From Burhinus oedicnemus (lineage: Eukaryota; Chordata; Aves; Charadriiformes; Burhinidae): a stretch of DNA of 64,000 nt. The DNA lies in assembly GCA_008921705.1 (NCBI GenBank), contig VFFE01007037.1, positions 189,968-253,967 of the forward strand, read 5' to 3'. The translations under genes and the position numbers were made by a program. Numbering within the stretch: the first letter of the stretch is position 1; each line of letters opens with the position of its first letter. The notes beneath the pieces were generated by a model that was not told where the DNA came from, made no database searches, and worked only from the letters and a program-made list of their open reading frames with translations. Below, one piece after another: positions 51,162 to 63,424 of the stretch.

Positions 51162-52764
51162 CAACTTGTATGGGTTTTATTTTTGTTTTCTGGACATGAG
51201 TATTTGCTTTATTTTTACTTTGACTTTTGCCATCATAAATTTATATTAACTGGCTGACTAGCTTGAAATTTCTGAAGACTTATTGAGTGCAGAATATCCC
51301 CAGTTTCATTTCCATAAGTTTCTTAGAACCCTGTATCTTACTGTTTTTCAGTGGGAGATTTTGAAACTGTATTTCCAAAGCCGTGTTGCTGTTATCTACC
51401 ATTATTTTTGTTAGAGTCTTGTGGGAAATAGTACACACACTCTTCTGCGCCTATTGGGAGGTATTTGCCTCTAATTCTGGCATTTCCCAGCCTGACTGCT
51501 TGACTCTACAATGGTAGATATAATAATTACTTTTTTTTTTTTTGGACAAATATTGCCTTTCCAAACAACTTTTTTTTTCTTTAGGTGACTGTATTACACT
51601 GAGACATTCAGTTCAAACCTCAAAACTGGGTAGCTGCAAGTACAGTAAAACACAGACTCATAACGGGAGGCACTGGGAAGCCTCTATAAGAGTCACTTGT
51701 AGCAGTCCTGTCTGTGGTACGTGGAGACACGTAGATGGTAGCTGTCCTGTGCTTTGACAATTCTTGAAATTTGTTATGCAACAAATAGTATATTTTAACT
51801 AAATATAACAGACAATAGATACTATTCCATTCATTGAATTGCACAAAACTCCAATACATAAAATAATAGAAGTTTGGCATAAACTCTCAAGCAGTTAGAG
51901 GTGTCAGAGTCCGGTTTTGCTCTGTTTTCTGTCACTCCATTTTAATTCTAAAATTTATCCTGACAAAGCATCTTTGAATCAGCCTGCATCTGACTTCTAT
52001 AATCCATTTATTTCTTCCTTAAAAGCTTGTGCAATATCAAAATGTGCCGATAAATGATTGGAAGTTTGACCTGCATTGTAAGCAGTCCTGCTTCTGTGAA
52101 TTTAAATCCAGTGTTTAATATTACATCAATATGTCTTGTGATTCAGTCAGTTTTGCATTATTAAAAATGTCGCACGGAGGTGAGACATACTTACCAATTT
52201 TTGTAAATAGATGTAAAATCTCTTCATGCCACACATGCAAAAGAGAGTACATTGGCTTCTGTTGGAGTTGTGGATTATCATCTAAATCTGATTTAATGGG
52301 ATGAAAGTAGGTAGAAAATAGGAAGTCCTCTTGCAGCTGTTATAACTTAGGCACAAGCGTTAGTTGGAACAGTTTTCAAAACCACTGGTTTGATAAACCA
52401 AAATGATAGGTAGGATCAGTTGCGAGTCTACTGGGGTACAACTGGGATTCAGCAATTAAAACATAAATGCATATTTAAAATGATACCACATTTTTAGTAG
52501 CTGACTGTCAAACACTAGCAACTGAACAGATTACACCATGAACAAAAATACAGTAGACAACAAGAAAACAAAATATATTAGAAAAAATATGAAACATTCT
52601 CCATGCACTAAAATGCATACCAAAGGAGAAATGTATCCTTATAACTCCAGCAACTGTTTGGGGTAAACTTGTAGACATGTTTGAGTTTTCTGATGTCCTG
52701 TTTCTTTTAATAAAAAGAATAATTGCTGAACATTTCAATAGAATAAATTGTAGAAGTACAGGCT

Positions 52765-52835
52765 TATTTAGGTTGAGACCTCTGCAGGTCATCTGATTCA
52801 GCTGCCTGCTAAAAGCAGGGTCAACTTCCAAATGA
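52765..52835 (-). mobile_element. Degenerate CR1 3' remnant
   Basis: About 70 bp resembling the minus-strand CR1 3'UTR pattern (TTAGGTTGAGACCTCTGCAG, TCATCTGATTCAGCTGC, AAAGCAGGGTCAAC). Both edges are vague. Confidence 0.6.
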
Positions 52836-52955
52836 CTGGAAATGTCGTGGAGAAAAAAATATTAAGAAGTGCTGTTATAGGAACATGGCTACATGTGAGG
52901 ATCATGTCGAAAATGCGTACCTTCCTTTTGGATTACAGCATCGCCAGACTTTGTA

Positions 52956-52961
52956 AATAAA
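52956..52961 (+). terminator. BVES: Candidate distal poly(A) signal, BVES
   Basis: AATAAA followed within 10-25 nt by TGTATGTTGTTG, a good downstream GT-rich element. It would give a 3'UTR of about 2 kb. Confidence 0.45.
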
Positions 52962-52985
52962 ACAGTTCTGTATGTTGTTGCAGGT

Positions 52986-55900
52986 TTAACAAAAGCTGTT
53001 CCAAGTAGTTGATTGTCAAGCCGTGTAAGTCACGCGATGGTGAGAGACTCGCAGATCGGTGGGTGAAGGCTTCCTTGCTCCTGGCAGCAGTTTCAAGCTC
53101 TGTGTAAGAAGTGACGTTTTACTCCCATTCCAGATAAAATGGTCCCTCTGGATAAAACATGCCAGTCGGAAGAAAGATGCTGCCACATGACTTTTAGTGA
53201 TTAGGATTTAAAAAATCACATAACAAACTCATTTGGCCATGCTGAAAACATGCAAAAACCCTTTTATCCTTCCTGGATTACAAACAAAAGATCTTTTACA
53301 TATCGGAAGCAAGTGCATCATTGGTTCGGTGTCTCAAGGACAGCAGCTATATCTCTGAGGTTGCCTCTTGGCTACCGGGAAGGTGAGAGAGGAAATGGGA
53401 ATTATTTTATTATTTTACTTATGAGGAGATACAGCAAGCCATGTCCTTGTCCTGATGTAATTTTCCCAAGCTTCTGCTGTTTTCAAACTCCTTTAAAGAG
53501 GCAAGCCAAGCTGGTGGAATAGAGCTCATATAGCTTAGCGATAACCAGAAAACCCAGAGTGGCTGAAGTAAAAATAGCAGTTTCCTTTCTTCTCCTTCTG
53601 TCTCCAGCACAATAATTTCTTATGTATTGTTGTGAATTCAAGCAAAATTCAATGCCTGGAGAGATTGCATCTCCTGAACAGAATTTCTCTTAAAAATCAG
53701 GGGGGCCCAGCAGGAGCAGAGCTCTGCGTACCTGTTGGGTATCCCAGCTTCAGGACCATAAACTCTTGTCTGCTGGGAACGAGAACCAAGTCATCTTTGA
53801 GCCTGCAAATCGTCACGCGTGCTATGGATACTACAGCAATAACACTGCAAATAATGATAAATTACTGTGATAGTCTACCAGAAGCAATATATTACATTAC
53901 CTAAAAATATGTAACTGGAAATTTTAAAATTCTTGACGAATGGGTAAAATTAATAGCAAGTAAGTTTACTTGATAAACACAACTTGCAAAGTCTATTTAC
54001 CTCTGCTTCTGTTGTTTCAAGTAGATTTGTTACAGAGACAACAGAAGTTAAAATAGACAGTAGCCTGCTTTTCTGTATTGAATGAGGCGCCCCTTTCCAT
54101 GGCTGTTGCAGAAGGCAAGTAAAAGCATCCTGTAATAATTCAGATTTAAAGGAGTGTTTGTGTGCATAGGTAGAGGATGGGCTGAAAAGCCGTTGTTAGC
54201 TCATTTCAAGATGGGACTAGTAAATCAAACAAACCAACATACACTTTTAAGCCATAATATCATGTTCTGTTGGTCATAACTGTTAGTATGCAGCAGATGT
54301 GAATTATACTAGCAAGTAGTTCTTTTTACTAACCAGAATGCCTGGGGGGGGTAAAAAAGGAAGGTATTTCATCAAAATGTATTTTTTATATCTTTTTTTC
54401 AAGAAGTCTGTGATTTTGGTCCATTTATATAGATACAGCAGAACACATACTGAGTACCATATTTGTCGGGGAGACTGAACTAAAAGGTGTTAATCAGCTG
54501 TATCAAGAATTGTCTTAGAGAGCCGTTTCGGGCTCTGTCCTGTTCTCATTAGCAAAGAGCTGTTTGTCTCGCTCTTAAATCGTGTGGAATGAACTTCACG
54601 TGGAGCTGACCCAGCATCTCTTCAGCCATAGCTCAGGAGCTTGTGTACTCCTCCTCCCCCAGGAGGTAAATCCCCTTTGAAGAAGTTGTCCGAAGATTGC
54701 AAAAATTAATCTGGGCACTTAGAGAGCATTCAGAAAGTTAGCTGTAGCCCAGCGCTCAGGAAGTCAGGCATGTAAAAAATGCTCCAGCTGCAGAGCTGGT
54801 GAACCTCCAGACCTTGGTTAACGTAAAGAAAGGTGCTAGTCACTACCCACAGCATGTTTCTACAGGCTGAAAACCAACTCTCAGGTTCTAGTCCATGATG
54901 GATATTTGCAGTAAATAGCAAGCTTAGAACAGGTCAATTCTATGATCAAAACTATTTCAATAATATGAATGTAGTGTAGATAACCCTGTTTTTTTTAAAT
55001 GGTCATTTTATAAACAAGCCCAATGTATTTAAATTTAAAAAAAAAAAAAAAGTGTTGAACTGGTATGCAAATACTAAATGCTTTATTAATTTTCCTATAC
55101 TATTTCCCTTTAAGAAATAAGTGCAACTGAATTATAATCTCCTTATGGCAAATAGGCTACTTCATTTGATATATGCATTAGAAAGCAAAACAAAGATCTA
55201 ACAAAAGAGATGCTTCAGTAAAAAAAAATAAAAAAGAGAGTAGCAATGCTGATATAGTTAAAAGGCAAGGGCTCAGTGCTTCAGCAAATTTCCAGCATCT
55301 AGGAGAGCCTATTGCAAAAGTAAAGACTTGGAAAGTATCTTCACGTGCGGAAGGCAGTAATTTCTTGAGCAACATTGTGCATGACAGACTGTCACAGATA
55401 CATTCACAAATCATTTGGATGGAGTTCGGGAAGTGAAATTGTAGTGAAATTTTAGCATTATTACTGGAATCACAGCAACAGTTGCTTTAATTATTGTTTC
55501 AGAAATGTGGTCATAGGAAGTGCCTTGGAGTAAAATGTTGTTTTTCTGTCTCTTGTGCCATGTTGGTCACAGCTGCTTCTGATTAAAGGGGAATGGGTTC
55601 TCAGTACTTAAGAGATTAATAAGAGAAGACAAACCACCTTAATTAATTAGCCCTGACATTTAAACTTCCTGAGAGCATGATGATGATGATATGAGAGTCA
55701 TTAGAGAGTGCAGAGAGGCAATATGAAAGCAAAAGTTGCAGGATTGCTCAGTATTGATTGCAATACAGTCTCTCTACTTTTTTTCAAAAAGGCGAGTGCT
55801 GCAGAGTGGCTCGACAAAGAGACAGAAGTTGGTGGACTCTCGTTGGGCCGTTTAACAGAACAAATTGCTTTTCAGTTGATAAACTTATTCTGCCTACAGG

Positions 55901-57096
55901 TAGAACAAAGCATTTTCGGTGAGCTTAAATATCAGCTGAATTTTAGTTCACAAGAACATGTACTTAGCACTTAATGAACACAAAATAAGGTACAAATCCA
56001 AGTATACAGCCATACCATGCCAAGTATACAGCCTGTGTGTTTGCTAAATAAATACCCTTACAAGCCTGTGCGCTTTCATTTCCAGAAACCTCTTTAAGAC
56101 CCGTAAGTCAGAGCTCGAGTAGAAATTGGAGCTTTGCACAGGGATGGACGTAAGTTGTGTTACAGCCTCCAGACACCTACTTTAGCTATCGGATGCCTCA
56201 AATGAATACTGTCCGGCCACTGCAATTTACCGTATTTTAAGTCCTCCTTAACTCGCTCCTGGGGGATTAATATCTGTTACGGCCACATCCTGATTTCCTG
56301 TGCAAAGTGCTTTTGGGATAACAATTCCCTGTCATCCTTTGTAGCAAAGAACAGATCAAAAGCAGTGCCCCTTGACATGCATCCACTTGCATGCTACTGC
56401 ATCGATACTGTTGTGTTCACTGCTACTCAGTGCTCTATTCTGTTTCGGAAAACTAAGGAATTTAATAGTAGTATAGACGTTGTCTGCCAAAATACCGTGA
56501 AGAAATATGAATCTTCTACGCTTTTAAATGCTGAAGAAAGCGTGCTGTCCTTCAATTGTTTTAAAAATAATTTCCCTGATCACACTACCCTCTGGAGTTT
56601 TACATTGTGGGGGTTTTTTATTGTTCAGTGTACTTGGGCTTCTCTCCAAATAAAACACACAGCAGCAAGCAAAATGGCTTATGGTGAAGGGAAGAGGCAA
56701 AACTGATAGTATATAAAATGCTCTTACGCAATGAAAACACATGCCTGTTCTTATTCCATTCATGTGGAGGTGACTTAAGATGACAGGTTTGTCTAGATAG
56801 AATTAAAAGAAAACCTGGGCAGCTATCTGCAGTTGCTCAGACTGGGAAGTTTCATATACTGCAGAGCTTCATGTAAACAGCAAAAGAACCAGCCCTAATG
56901 CAGCTGATGCTAAACACAAACCAATCCTCCATTTTTATTTTTTTTTTCACTTTACTAACTTGTGCTTGCCACACAAGCAAGTCACTATGGTTTGAGAACG
57001 TGGATTTCTCTTTCTAGTAGACCTTCAGCTGCCAACCTGATCTGCTTGCTGGGGGCTCAGATCTAGGACATTGTGGAGAGTCTGCCAATGCAGACA
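52986..57096. other. Intergenic downstream of BVES, nothing recognised
   Basis: AT-rich sequence with short A/T runs. No exon, CR1 or RNA gene was recognised. Short open frames lack family similarity. Confidence 0.55.
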
Positions 57097-57209
57097 GGTC
57101 CATGTCTCTCTTGTACTGAGGAGCCCAGACCTGGACACAGTACTCCAGGTGCAGCCTCACCAGTGCTGAATGGAGGGGAAGGATCACCTCCCTCAACCTG
57201 CTGGCAACA
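57097..57209 (-). mobile_element. CR1 internal fragment, minus strand
   Basis: The reverse strand reads ORF2 C-terminal sequence ([20 protein letters not shown], then [15 protein letters not shown]). It lacks the CR1 3'UTR, so it is truncated at both ends, and directly abuts the + strand copy at 57212. Confidence 0.85.
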
Positions 57210-57211
57210 GG

Positions 57212-58325
57212 TTCCTGAGGACTGGAAGAAAGCAAATGTCAGTCCTACCTACAAGAAGGGCAAGAAGGAGGATCTGGGGAACTCCAGGCTCGTCAGCCTC
57301 ATCTTAATTCCTGGGAAGAGGATGGAGTGGATAATCCTGGAAACAATTTCCAAACATTAAGGACAAGAATGTGATTGGGAGTGATCAATATGGATTTATG
57401 AAAAGGAAACCTGTGTTGGCCAACCTCATGGCCTACAGTGGACTGCCTTGGTGACTGAGGGGAGAGCAGTGGATGTTGTTTATCTTGATTTTAGCAAGAC
57501 CTTTGACCTTGTCTGCCATAACATCATCACAAAAAACCTGATGAAATAGGGGCTACATGAGCGGACAGTGGTGGACTGAGAACTGTCTGAACTGTCAGGC
57601 TCAGAAGGGTTGTGATGGTGGCCAGTCACTAGTGGAGTATCCCTAGAGTCAATGCCAGAGTTGATACTGTTTAACATCTTCATTAAGGACCTCGATGATG
57701 GTACAGTGTGTACCCTCAACAATCCTTCAGACAATACAAAATTGCAAGGAGTAGCTGATAGACCAGATGATGGTTGTGCTGCTCTTCAGAGAGACCTGCA
57801 CAGGCTGGAGAAATGGGCTGAGAGGGAACTTCTAAGTTCGACAAAGAGAATTGCAAAGTCCTTCACCTGGGGAGGAAAAAGCCCCATGCACCAGCTATAT
57901 GCTGGGAGCCAACCAGCTGGAAAGGAGCTTTGCAGAAAAGAACCTGAGGGTCCTGGTGGACACTGAGTTGAACATGAGCCAGCAATGTGCCCATGCAGCA
58001 GAGGGGCAACAGTATCCTGGGCTGCTTTAGGACGAGCATTGCCAGCAGATCAAGGTGGGGGTGATCCTTGCCCTCTACTCAGCACCGGTGAGACACATCT
58101 GGAGTGCTGGATCCAGTTGTGGGCTCCCCAGTACAATAGAGACATGTACATATTAGACCAACTCTGGCGAAGGGTCACAAAGATGATGAGGGGACTGGAG
58201 GGAGAGAGGCTGAGAGAGCTACTGTTCAGCCTGGAAAAGAAAAGCCTCCGGGGGATATTATTGATATGTATAAATACCTGATGGGAGGGAATAGAGAAGA
58301 TGGAGCCAGACTCTTTTCAGTGCTT
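57212..58325 (+). mobile_element. CR1 internal fragment, + strand, 3'-truncated
   Basis: ORF2 reverse-transcriptase sequence from [19 protein letters not shown] through the RT core (SDNTKL where FADDTKL is usual) to FSLEKKSLRG and LICINT. It stops before the 3'UTR. Loss of the 3' end is unusual for CR1, which normally loses its 5' end, and suggests a later deletion or rearrangement. Confidence 0.9.
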
Positions 58326-58438
58326 TTTTTATTGGTTTTCCTGTAATCTCATTCCTTTCCTCCTTTTCACCTGTTTTCACCATTTAGTCAGACCTTTTCT
58401 GTACTCCTTTTCCAGCTTGGTTTCATGAGAAATATTTT

Positions 58439-58485
58439 TATAAAAAGCTTTTCAAGAAAAATCTTTATGAAAAGCTTTTTCTATA
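58439..58485. repeat. Imperfect 16-bp inverted repeat (hairpin)
   Basis: TATAAAAAGCTTTTCA (58439-58454) pairs with TGAAAAGCTTTTTCTATA (58468-58485) around a 13-nt loop, with one unpaired base. It lies 110 bp after the broken end of the CR1 copy. Confidence 0.75.
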
Positions 58486-61400
58486 AAAACTTTTCTTGGC
58501 TAAAAATTCCCAGGGTTTGGTCACTCGTGTCTGCAAATACTTTGGCTTTCAAGGAACACTTTCTGAGGACTACTGCTCACTGAAAGCTGACTTAGAAAAC
58601 CAAGCACCGATCTGTGTTTATCTCTCCACCTTCTCCTCCTCATATAATTTTTCAAAAGCTGTCATAGGACTACAAAGAGGGGCTAGGGGAGGAGGGAATC
58701 CCTGTCAAAAGGCCACAAATTTAATTTTCACGTCAAGTCCCCAACCTGGTCACTTAGGCTGTTTCTCCATGCAGGGGCACTCAGGAGAGCTGGCAGGTGA
58801 CACTGCTCTTTGGCTGGGTTGCTGGTGTAGACTTAGAGAGGACACATAGCACATCTGCTCCTGGCTAAATGGGATACGAAGGTGGTATTTTCCTGATTTC
58901 TAAGGGCTTTGGGATGAGTGTGGAAGCATGAGGTATGCCGTCACTTCCCGGGGAGCGAGACAGAAACCCTTTGTACTGCTCAGAAGCGGGACTTTAAAAA
59001 GATCTTTTAAACCATTAGTTAAACTTAAAATCACAGCATTATTGTTCCATTGACATTTTCCCATCACACCTCCACCACCATTTCCCTTTCCTGGTGCACA
59101 CAACCGTTGGCTGGTGCTGAAGCACAGCCAGGACTGACATGTGAGCTGAACTGGGGGAAACGGGGTTTTTATCTAGGCATGGGGACGTCACTAGGAGCAG
59201 TGGCAATGGGGAAACCCAGGTGGAGATGGCTGATTCATTTGGCTGGGTGTGAGGAGAGGGGAGTGAGCCGAGCCAGCAGGAGCAAATCAGCACCTGGATG
59301 TGGCAGAGGTGATCTCTGTCTTCTTGGAGTTGGGCTAGATCATCCTCTGTGCTTGGGAAAATCCACTGAAGATGAGTTTGTGGGCCGTACTTACACCGCT
59401 GCTGCTGTGGTGTACGTCTGTGGTGGTTGTTGCCTGTGGGCTGGGGACAGGTAAGTGATCCTGAGCGCAGGGCAAATGATCTGCATAGTCCCTGCAGCTT
59501 ACACCTCCGCAGGGGTTTGTCCTTCTTAGAAATAAGGTCAGATTTAGTCCCGTGTTCCAGCTGGTATTTCATCTTTGCAAGCATAAGGAGGAATTGCAAT
59601 GATAGGATTTTGTCTAAAAACAAAAGACACTTGGTGGTGAGGATGGGAAATTTGAGTTGCTCTTCTGGAAACCCTGTAGAGAAATGAAGCTCACCACCAG
59701 CATTGTGGGGCTTGTCTGGCTGCCTGTCTCTTTCCTGCTCCCTTCTCTCTTTCCTTCTTCTAACCAAGTCTGGCAGTAGGGACAGTTATCAAAGGAACCT
59801 TTATTATGTTCATTTGTAGGTTTTTATGTGCTCACCACTAAACTGTATCATTAGCAGCAGCAAAAAAAACCTTGCGTTGCTATCAGTTAGCATTATATTT
59901 GGAGGAATAACTGTCTGATAGATTACTGCTTCTTTTGACTTAGAATGTATTGAATAGAAAATGTTTTTTACATGCACAGGGTGTGTTGTAAAACACCTTA
60001 CAAAATGTCAATTTTAAATGTCCAAGGGAAAATGATATTACTTAAATAGAAAAAAGTGGAATTTGTTAAAAAGTTTTGGGTTTTTGGGGGGAAAAAAACC
60101 CTCTTCTGGTGTGTCTCAGACATCCTTTAACTGCATAAACTGCATAAATTGCATAATTCATTACTATGATCTCCTTATGAGGAGGGCAGGAGAAGTAAAA
60201 GACCAAGAAAATGTATTTTTAGTGTGTGATTCCTGGAGAACTTGAATTCTTCTCAACACTCTTCAGCAAATGCCTGCTCCCTCTGCTGCCCCGACCTAGA
60301 AATGGGGGTGCTGAGCCTTTGCAGGTGAAAAGCCAACAGACAAATAAAGACCCCTACATAACCTTTTAAAGTAAATCTGTAACAAGATGAGTGGGGCTTA
60401 ATTTTTGCATTTTGTTTTAACGGGCTGAGAACCCTGGTTTTCTTCACAGAACAGACAACAGTTTGGATTCAGCATATTTAGTTTTTGTCCTAAATGGCAC
60501 ATGAATGCACAAGTGGTATGTATCCATGGGATATTTCCATGGAATTCATGGAATTTTTCGGTTATATTCATTTAAATCAGTCAGTTGGAGCTAATTACAG
60601 TTTGTCTAGAAGTTGCTTACATTCAGCTCAAACCAGTTTATTTTTACATTGACTGTCTTAATGGATGGGGACTCTGCTAAATTTTAAATCTTTTATCTCC
60701 ACTCTTCATAAGCATCTCAGAAGACCGATTGCTTTCTGAATGTTACCTTAAAAACAGAAGCAGCGAAGAGAACTGCAGCGGCAACTCTTCTCTGCTGCAG
60801 GTGCCTTGTCAGGGCCAGGGAAGGTGGACCTGGGAGGCAATGTTATGGCCAAGCTGGTTCCTAAACTGCTTCTAGATTGCACTCAGCCAAGCATTTCTTC
60901 CAGCACAGCTTGATGGCCTGATCGCAGCTGAGCTCTGATCGACTGTCAGATGCTGTAACAGAAACGAGCTATGTATGACAGCACCCTGGAATTTGTGCTG
61001 TTTTGCTCAGCAGAGGAGAAATCTAAAAACTGCTCATGTTGGAAGACAAGAATGCAGACAAACAGCAGCCTCTACTGGGGAGAAACCTCCCATGCTTTTT
61101 GCAAACACTGCCAATATCAGTGGGGAAGCCAAAAACATTCAGTTAATTGGAAAGATGTTGATTTGGCAAAGACTGTGGAAGCACTGCAAGCTTCAGGCTT
61201 GGTGATCAAGCCAGATGAGCTTAGAGTACGTCATACGGTGACCAAAGTGGTGGAGGTAACATTTCTCTAGGCTGGGCTGAGTAAGTACAGTTATGATCAG
61301 AAACTCTTGGGAGAAACTACTAAAATGAACAGAATTGCTTTGATAATTGGTGGATCTGTAAGCAGCCCCTGCACAACTTCACCAGATAGCTATTCCCATT

Positions 61401-63159
61401 AAAGAAGCACGCAGCTACAACAGTGTACCACAGGCGATGGTGCACCTTCAATCTCCCAACTCTCTTCCCAATTCCTGTCTTCCTCTTAGAGACACTTTCT
61501 CCACCTCTCTGAGTTAGAGGCTATAGAGCCTGCTGAAGAAAGATGAGGGAAAAATCAATTGTGCAGTGAGTAACTTAATCGTGTCATGGAAAGAACAATC
61601 ACTAAGCTATTTGTGTCTTGCAGCGGTTGAGCTGAGTTCTGCCCTTGTCCAGCATCAGATTTATCACACTATACCGTGCATGTAGAATTACTAAAAAATG
61701 CTGACTGCTGAAAGTAATGGAAATCCCCAATGGAGTCACGTTGAAAAAGGAGACGATGTATGTAAACAGTACGGGAAATATTTTAATGGCTTCTGGAGTG
61801 GGGAAAAAATGATTTTTCTTTTCCAAAGACGGAAATGTTTCTGGAGAATTTCCACTGCCATCTAGCACTTGCCAGTACTAAACTAAACCTCAGTTTTGAA
61901 AATCAAACCCTCTTCTGTGCTTTCTTACACTCTTTTTGTTTTCCTCACCAGCTCTGTTGACTGAATACTATGTATATTAACCTTAATGCACTAATAATAT
62001 TCAAGAACAGCTCTGGCTTGTACTATGAAGACAAAAAAGTAACATCTACTGAGCTGTTATTAAAGGAATTTTTGGCATCTGTAGTATGGCTCTTGCAGAG
62101 TGAATGTTGCCCTCATGGCCAGGTAAATGGGATATTTCTCATCAAAGCTTGCCTTGTTACAATTTCATTACATTGTGCAGCATAGAGGGGAAGCAGCAGA
62201 TTAATTTTGGCAGCTAATGCTGTGGCAGTCCTAAGGCATCCAAGATCCCAGCTAGCTACTCTGACTTTTCCCTAATGGCCCCTGGCCCTTTAGAACGGGG
62301 CAGGGGAAGGAAAGATGAACCCAATTCTCCTGGGCTTCTCTGGCCTGACCTGGGAATCCTCGCCTCGCAAGGTCAGATAGGTGGGTGTTCAGGACTTGCC
62401 TACTGCTGACCTGCTTAAAACTGCCACAAAAGGAAACGGGGTTTAGTGGGGATTTTTCCTCTCTCCTTTGGACTTGGAGAAAAACTGTTTGTTAGTCTGC
62501 TTGAGCCAGACTTCCCTGTAAAAGGAGGCTGCTAAGAGAGAGACGTCAACATCTGCTTCTTCCAGCCTACCCTCGTAGTTGGCATATTTTTGCATTTATT
62601 GCTTGTACCAAAAGCTGTCACCTTATGGTGTGGTACCTTCAACTAGAAAAGCTACTCCAGCTGGGTCCTCGGCACTGATGCCAGAACAGAACAAATTCCC
62701 TCAGATATTTGCTTATATGACGTTTCAATGCGTATCTTCTCAAACAAACTTTTTTCAGCAACAATTACATGTTGTTGACACATGTTCAGTAGCTGGCTCA
62801 TCACAATTTTCCTATTTTTTTTTTCCTCTAGTGCTGCCAAATATTTTGCGGATACTCAGTGTCCTCTGGTGAGATACCGCACCCTGCTTGGCACTGTGGA
62901 AATCCACTCCACTGAATGTGTATGTCCTTCCTCTAACCCCATCCTCTAAAGTGCCTGCAGTCATCCCTTTTAGCTTCACGCCATCTGAGGGCACCTTCCA
63001 TCCCCACATTGGTGCTGAGAGCATTGAGCAGGGCTGGAGCCGTGACCGGGGCTTCAGATTCCCTTTCAGAGGAGGAAGGTCACTGGTGTAACTGCAGCAG
63101 GTGAGACTTGGCCCCGTTAGGGCATTTTCACTGCTGAATGCAAACCCCTGAACTTCAGC
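58486..63159. other. Intergenic, no gene established
   Basis: Single-copy sequence of mixed composition. Two longer open frames (59039-59767 minus, 242 codons; 60971-61270 plus, 99 codons) have no recognisable domain. In human synteny LIN28B should follow on the minus strand. No CCHC zinc-knuckle or cold-shock exon was found here, though LIN28B 3'UTR could extend into it. Confidence 0.5.
60129..60155 (+). repeat. 9-bp tandem repeat, three copies
   Basis: AACTGCATA occurs twice, then AATTGCATA. Confidence 0.85.
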
Positions 63160-63424
63160 TGAAGTGGAGAAATGGTCTCAAATTGTGCCAGGGGAGCTTT
63201 AGATTGAGTATTAGGAAAAATTTCTCCACTAAAAGGGTTATCAAGCACTGGAACAGGCTGCCCAGGGAAGTGGTGGAATTGCCATCCCTGGAGGTATTTA
63301 AAAGACAGGTAGACGTGGTGCTGAGGGACATGGTTTAGGGGTGGTTTTGGCAGTGTTAGGTTGATGGTTGGGCTCAATGATCTTAAAAGGTCTCTTCCAA
63401 CCTAGACGATTCTATGATTCTATC
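63160..63424 (+). mobile_element. CR1 LINE 3' fragment
   Basis: 5'-truncated CR1 with C-terminal ORF2 sequence ([20 protein letters not shown], then [20 protein letters not shown]) and the full 3'UTR ending in ATTCTATGATTCTAT at about 63410-63424. The tail octamer repeat is intact. It belongs to the same subfamily as the copy at 16753-17190. Confidence 0.95.

Larger units (their letters stand above)
50966..52985 (+). other. BVES: BVES 3'UTR, possible long form
   Basis: Non-coding AT-rich sequence after the stop. The minimum end is near 51160 (proximal signal). A longer form to about 52985 is possible, given the AATAAA at 52956 with a GT-rich element just after it. A degenerate CR1 piece lies within it. 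Confidence 0.45.

Noticed and set aside
60971..61270. 99-codon + strand ORF
   Set aside because: No recognisable domain, no splice or promoter context, and a length expected by chance.
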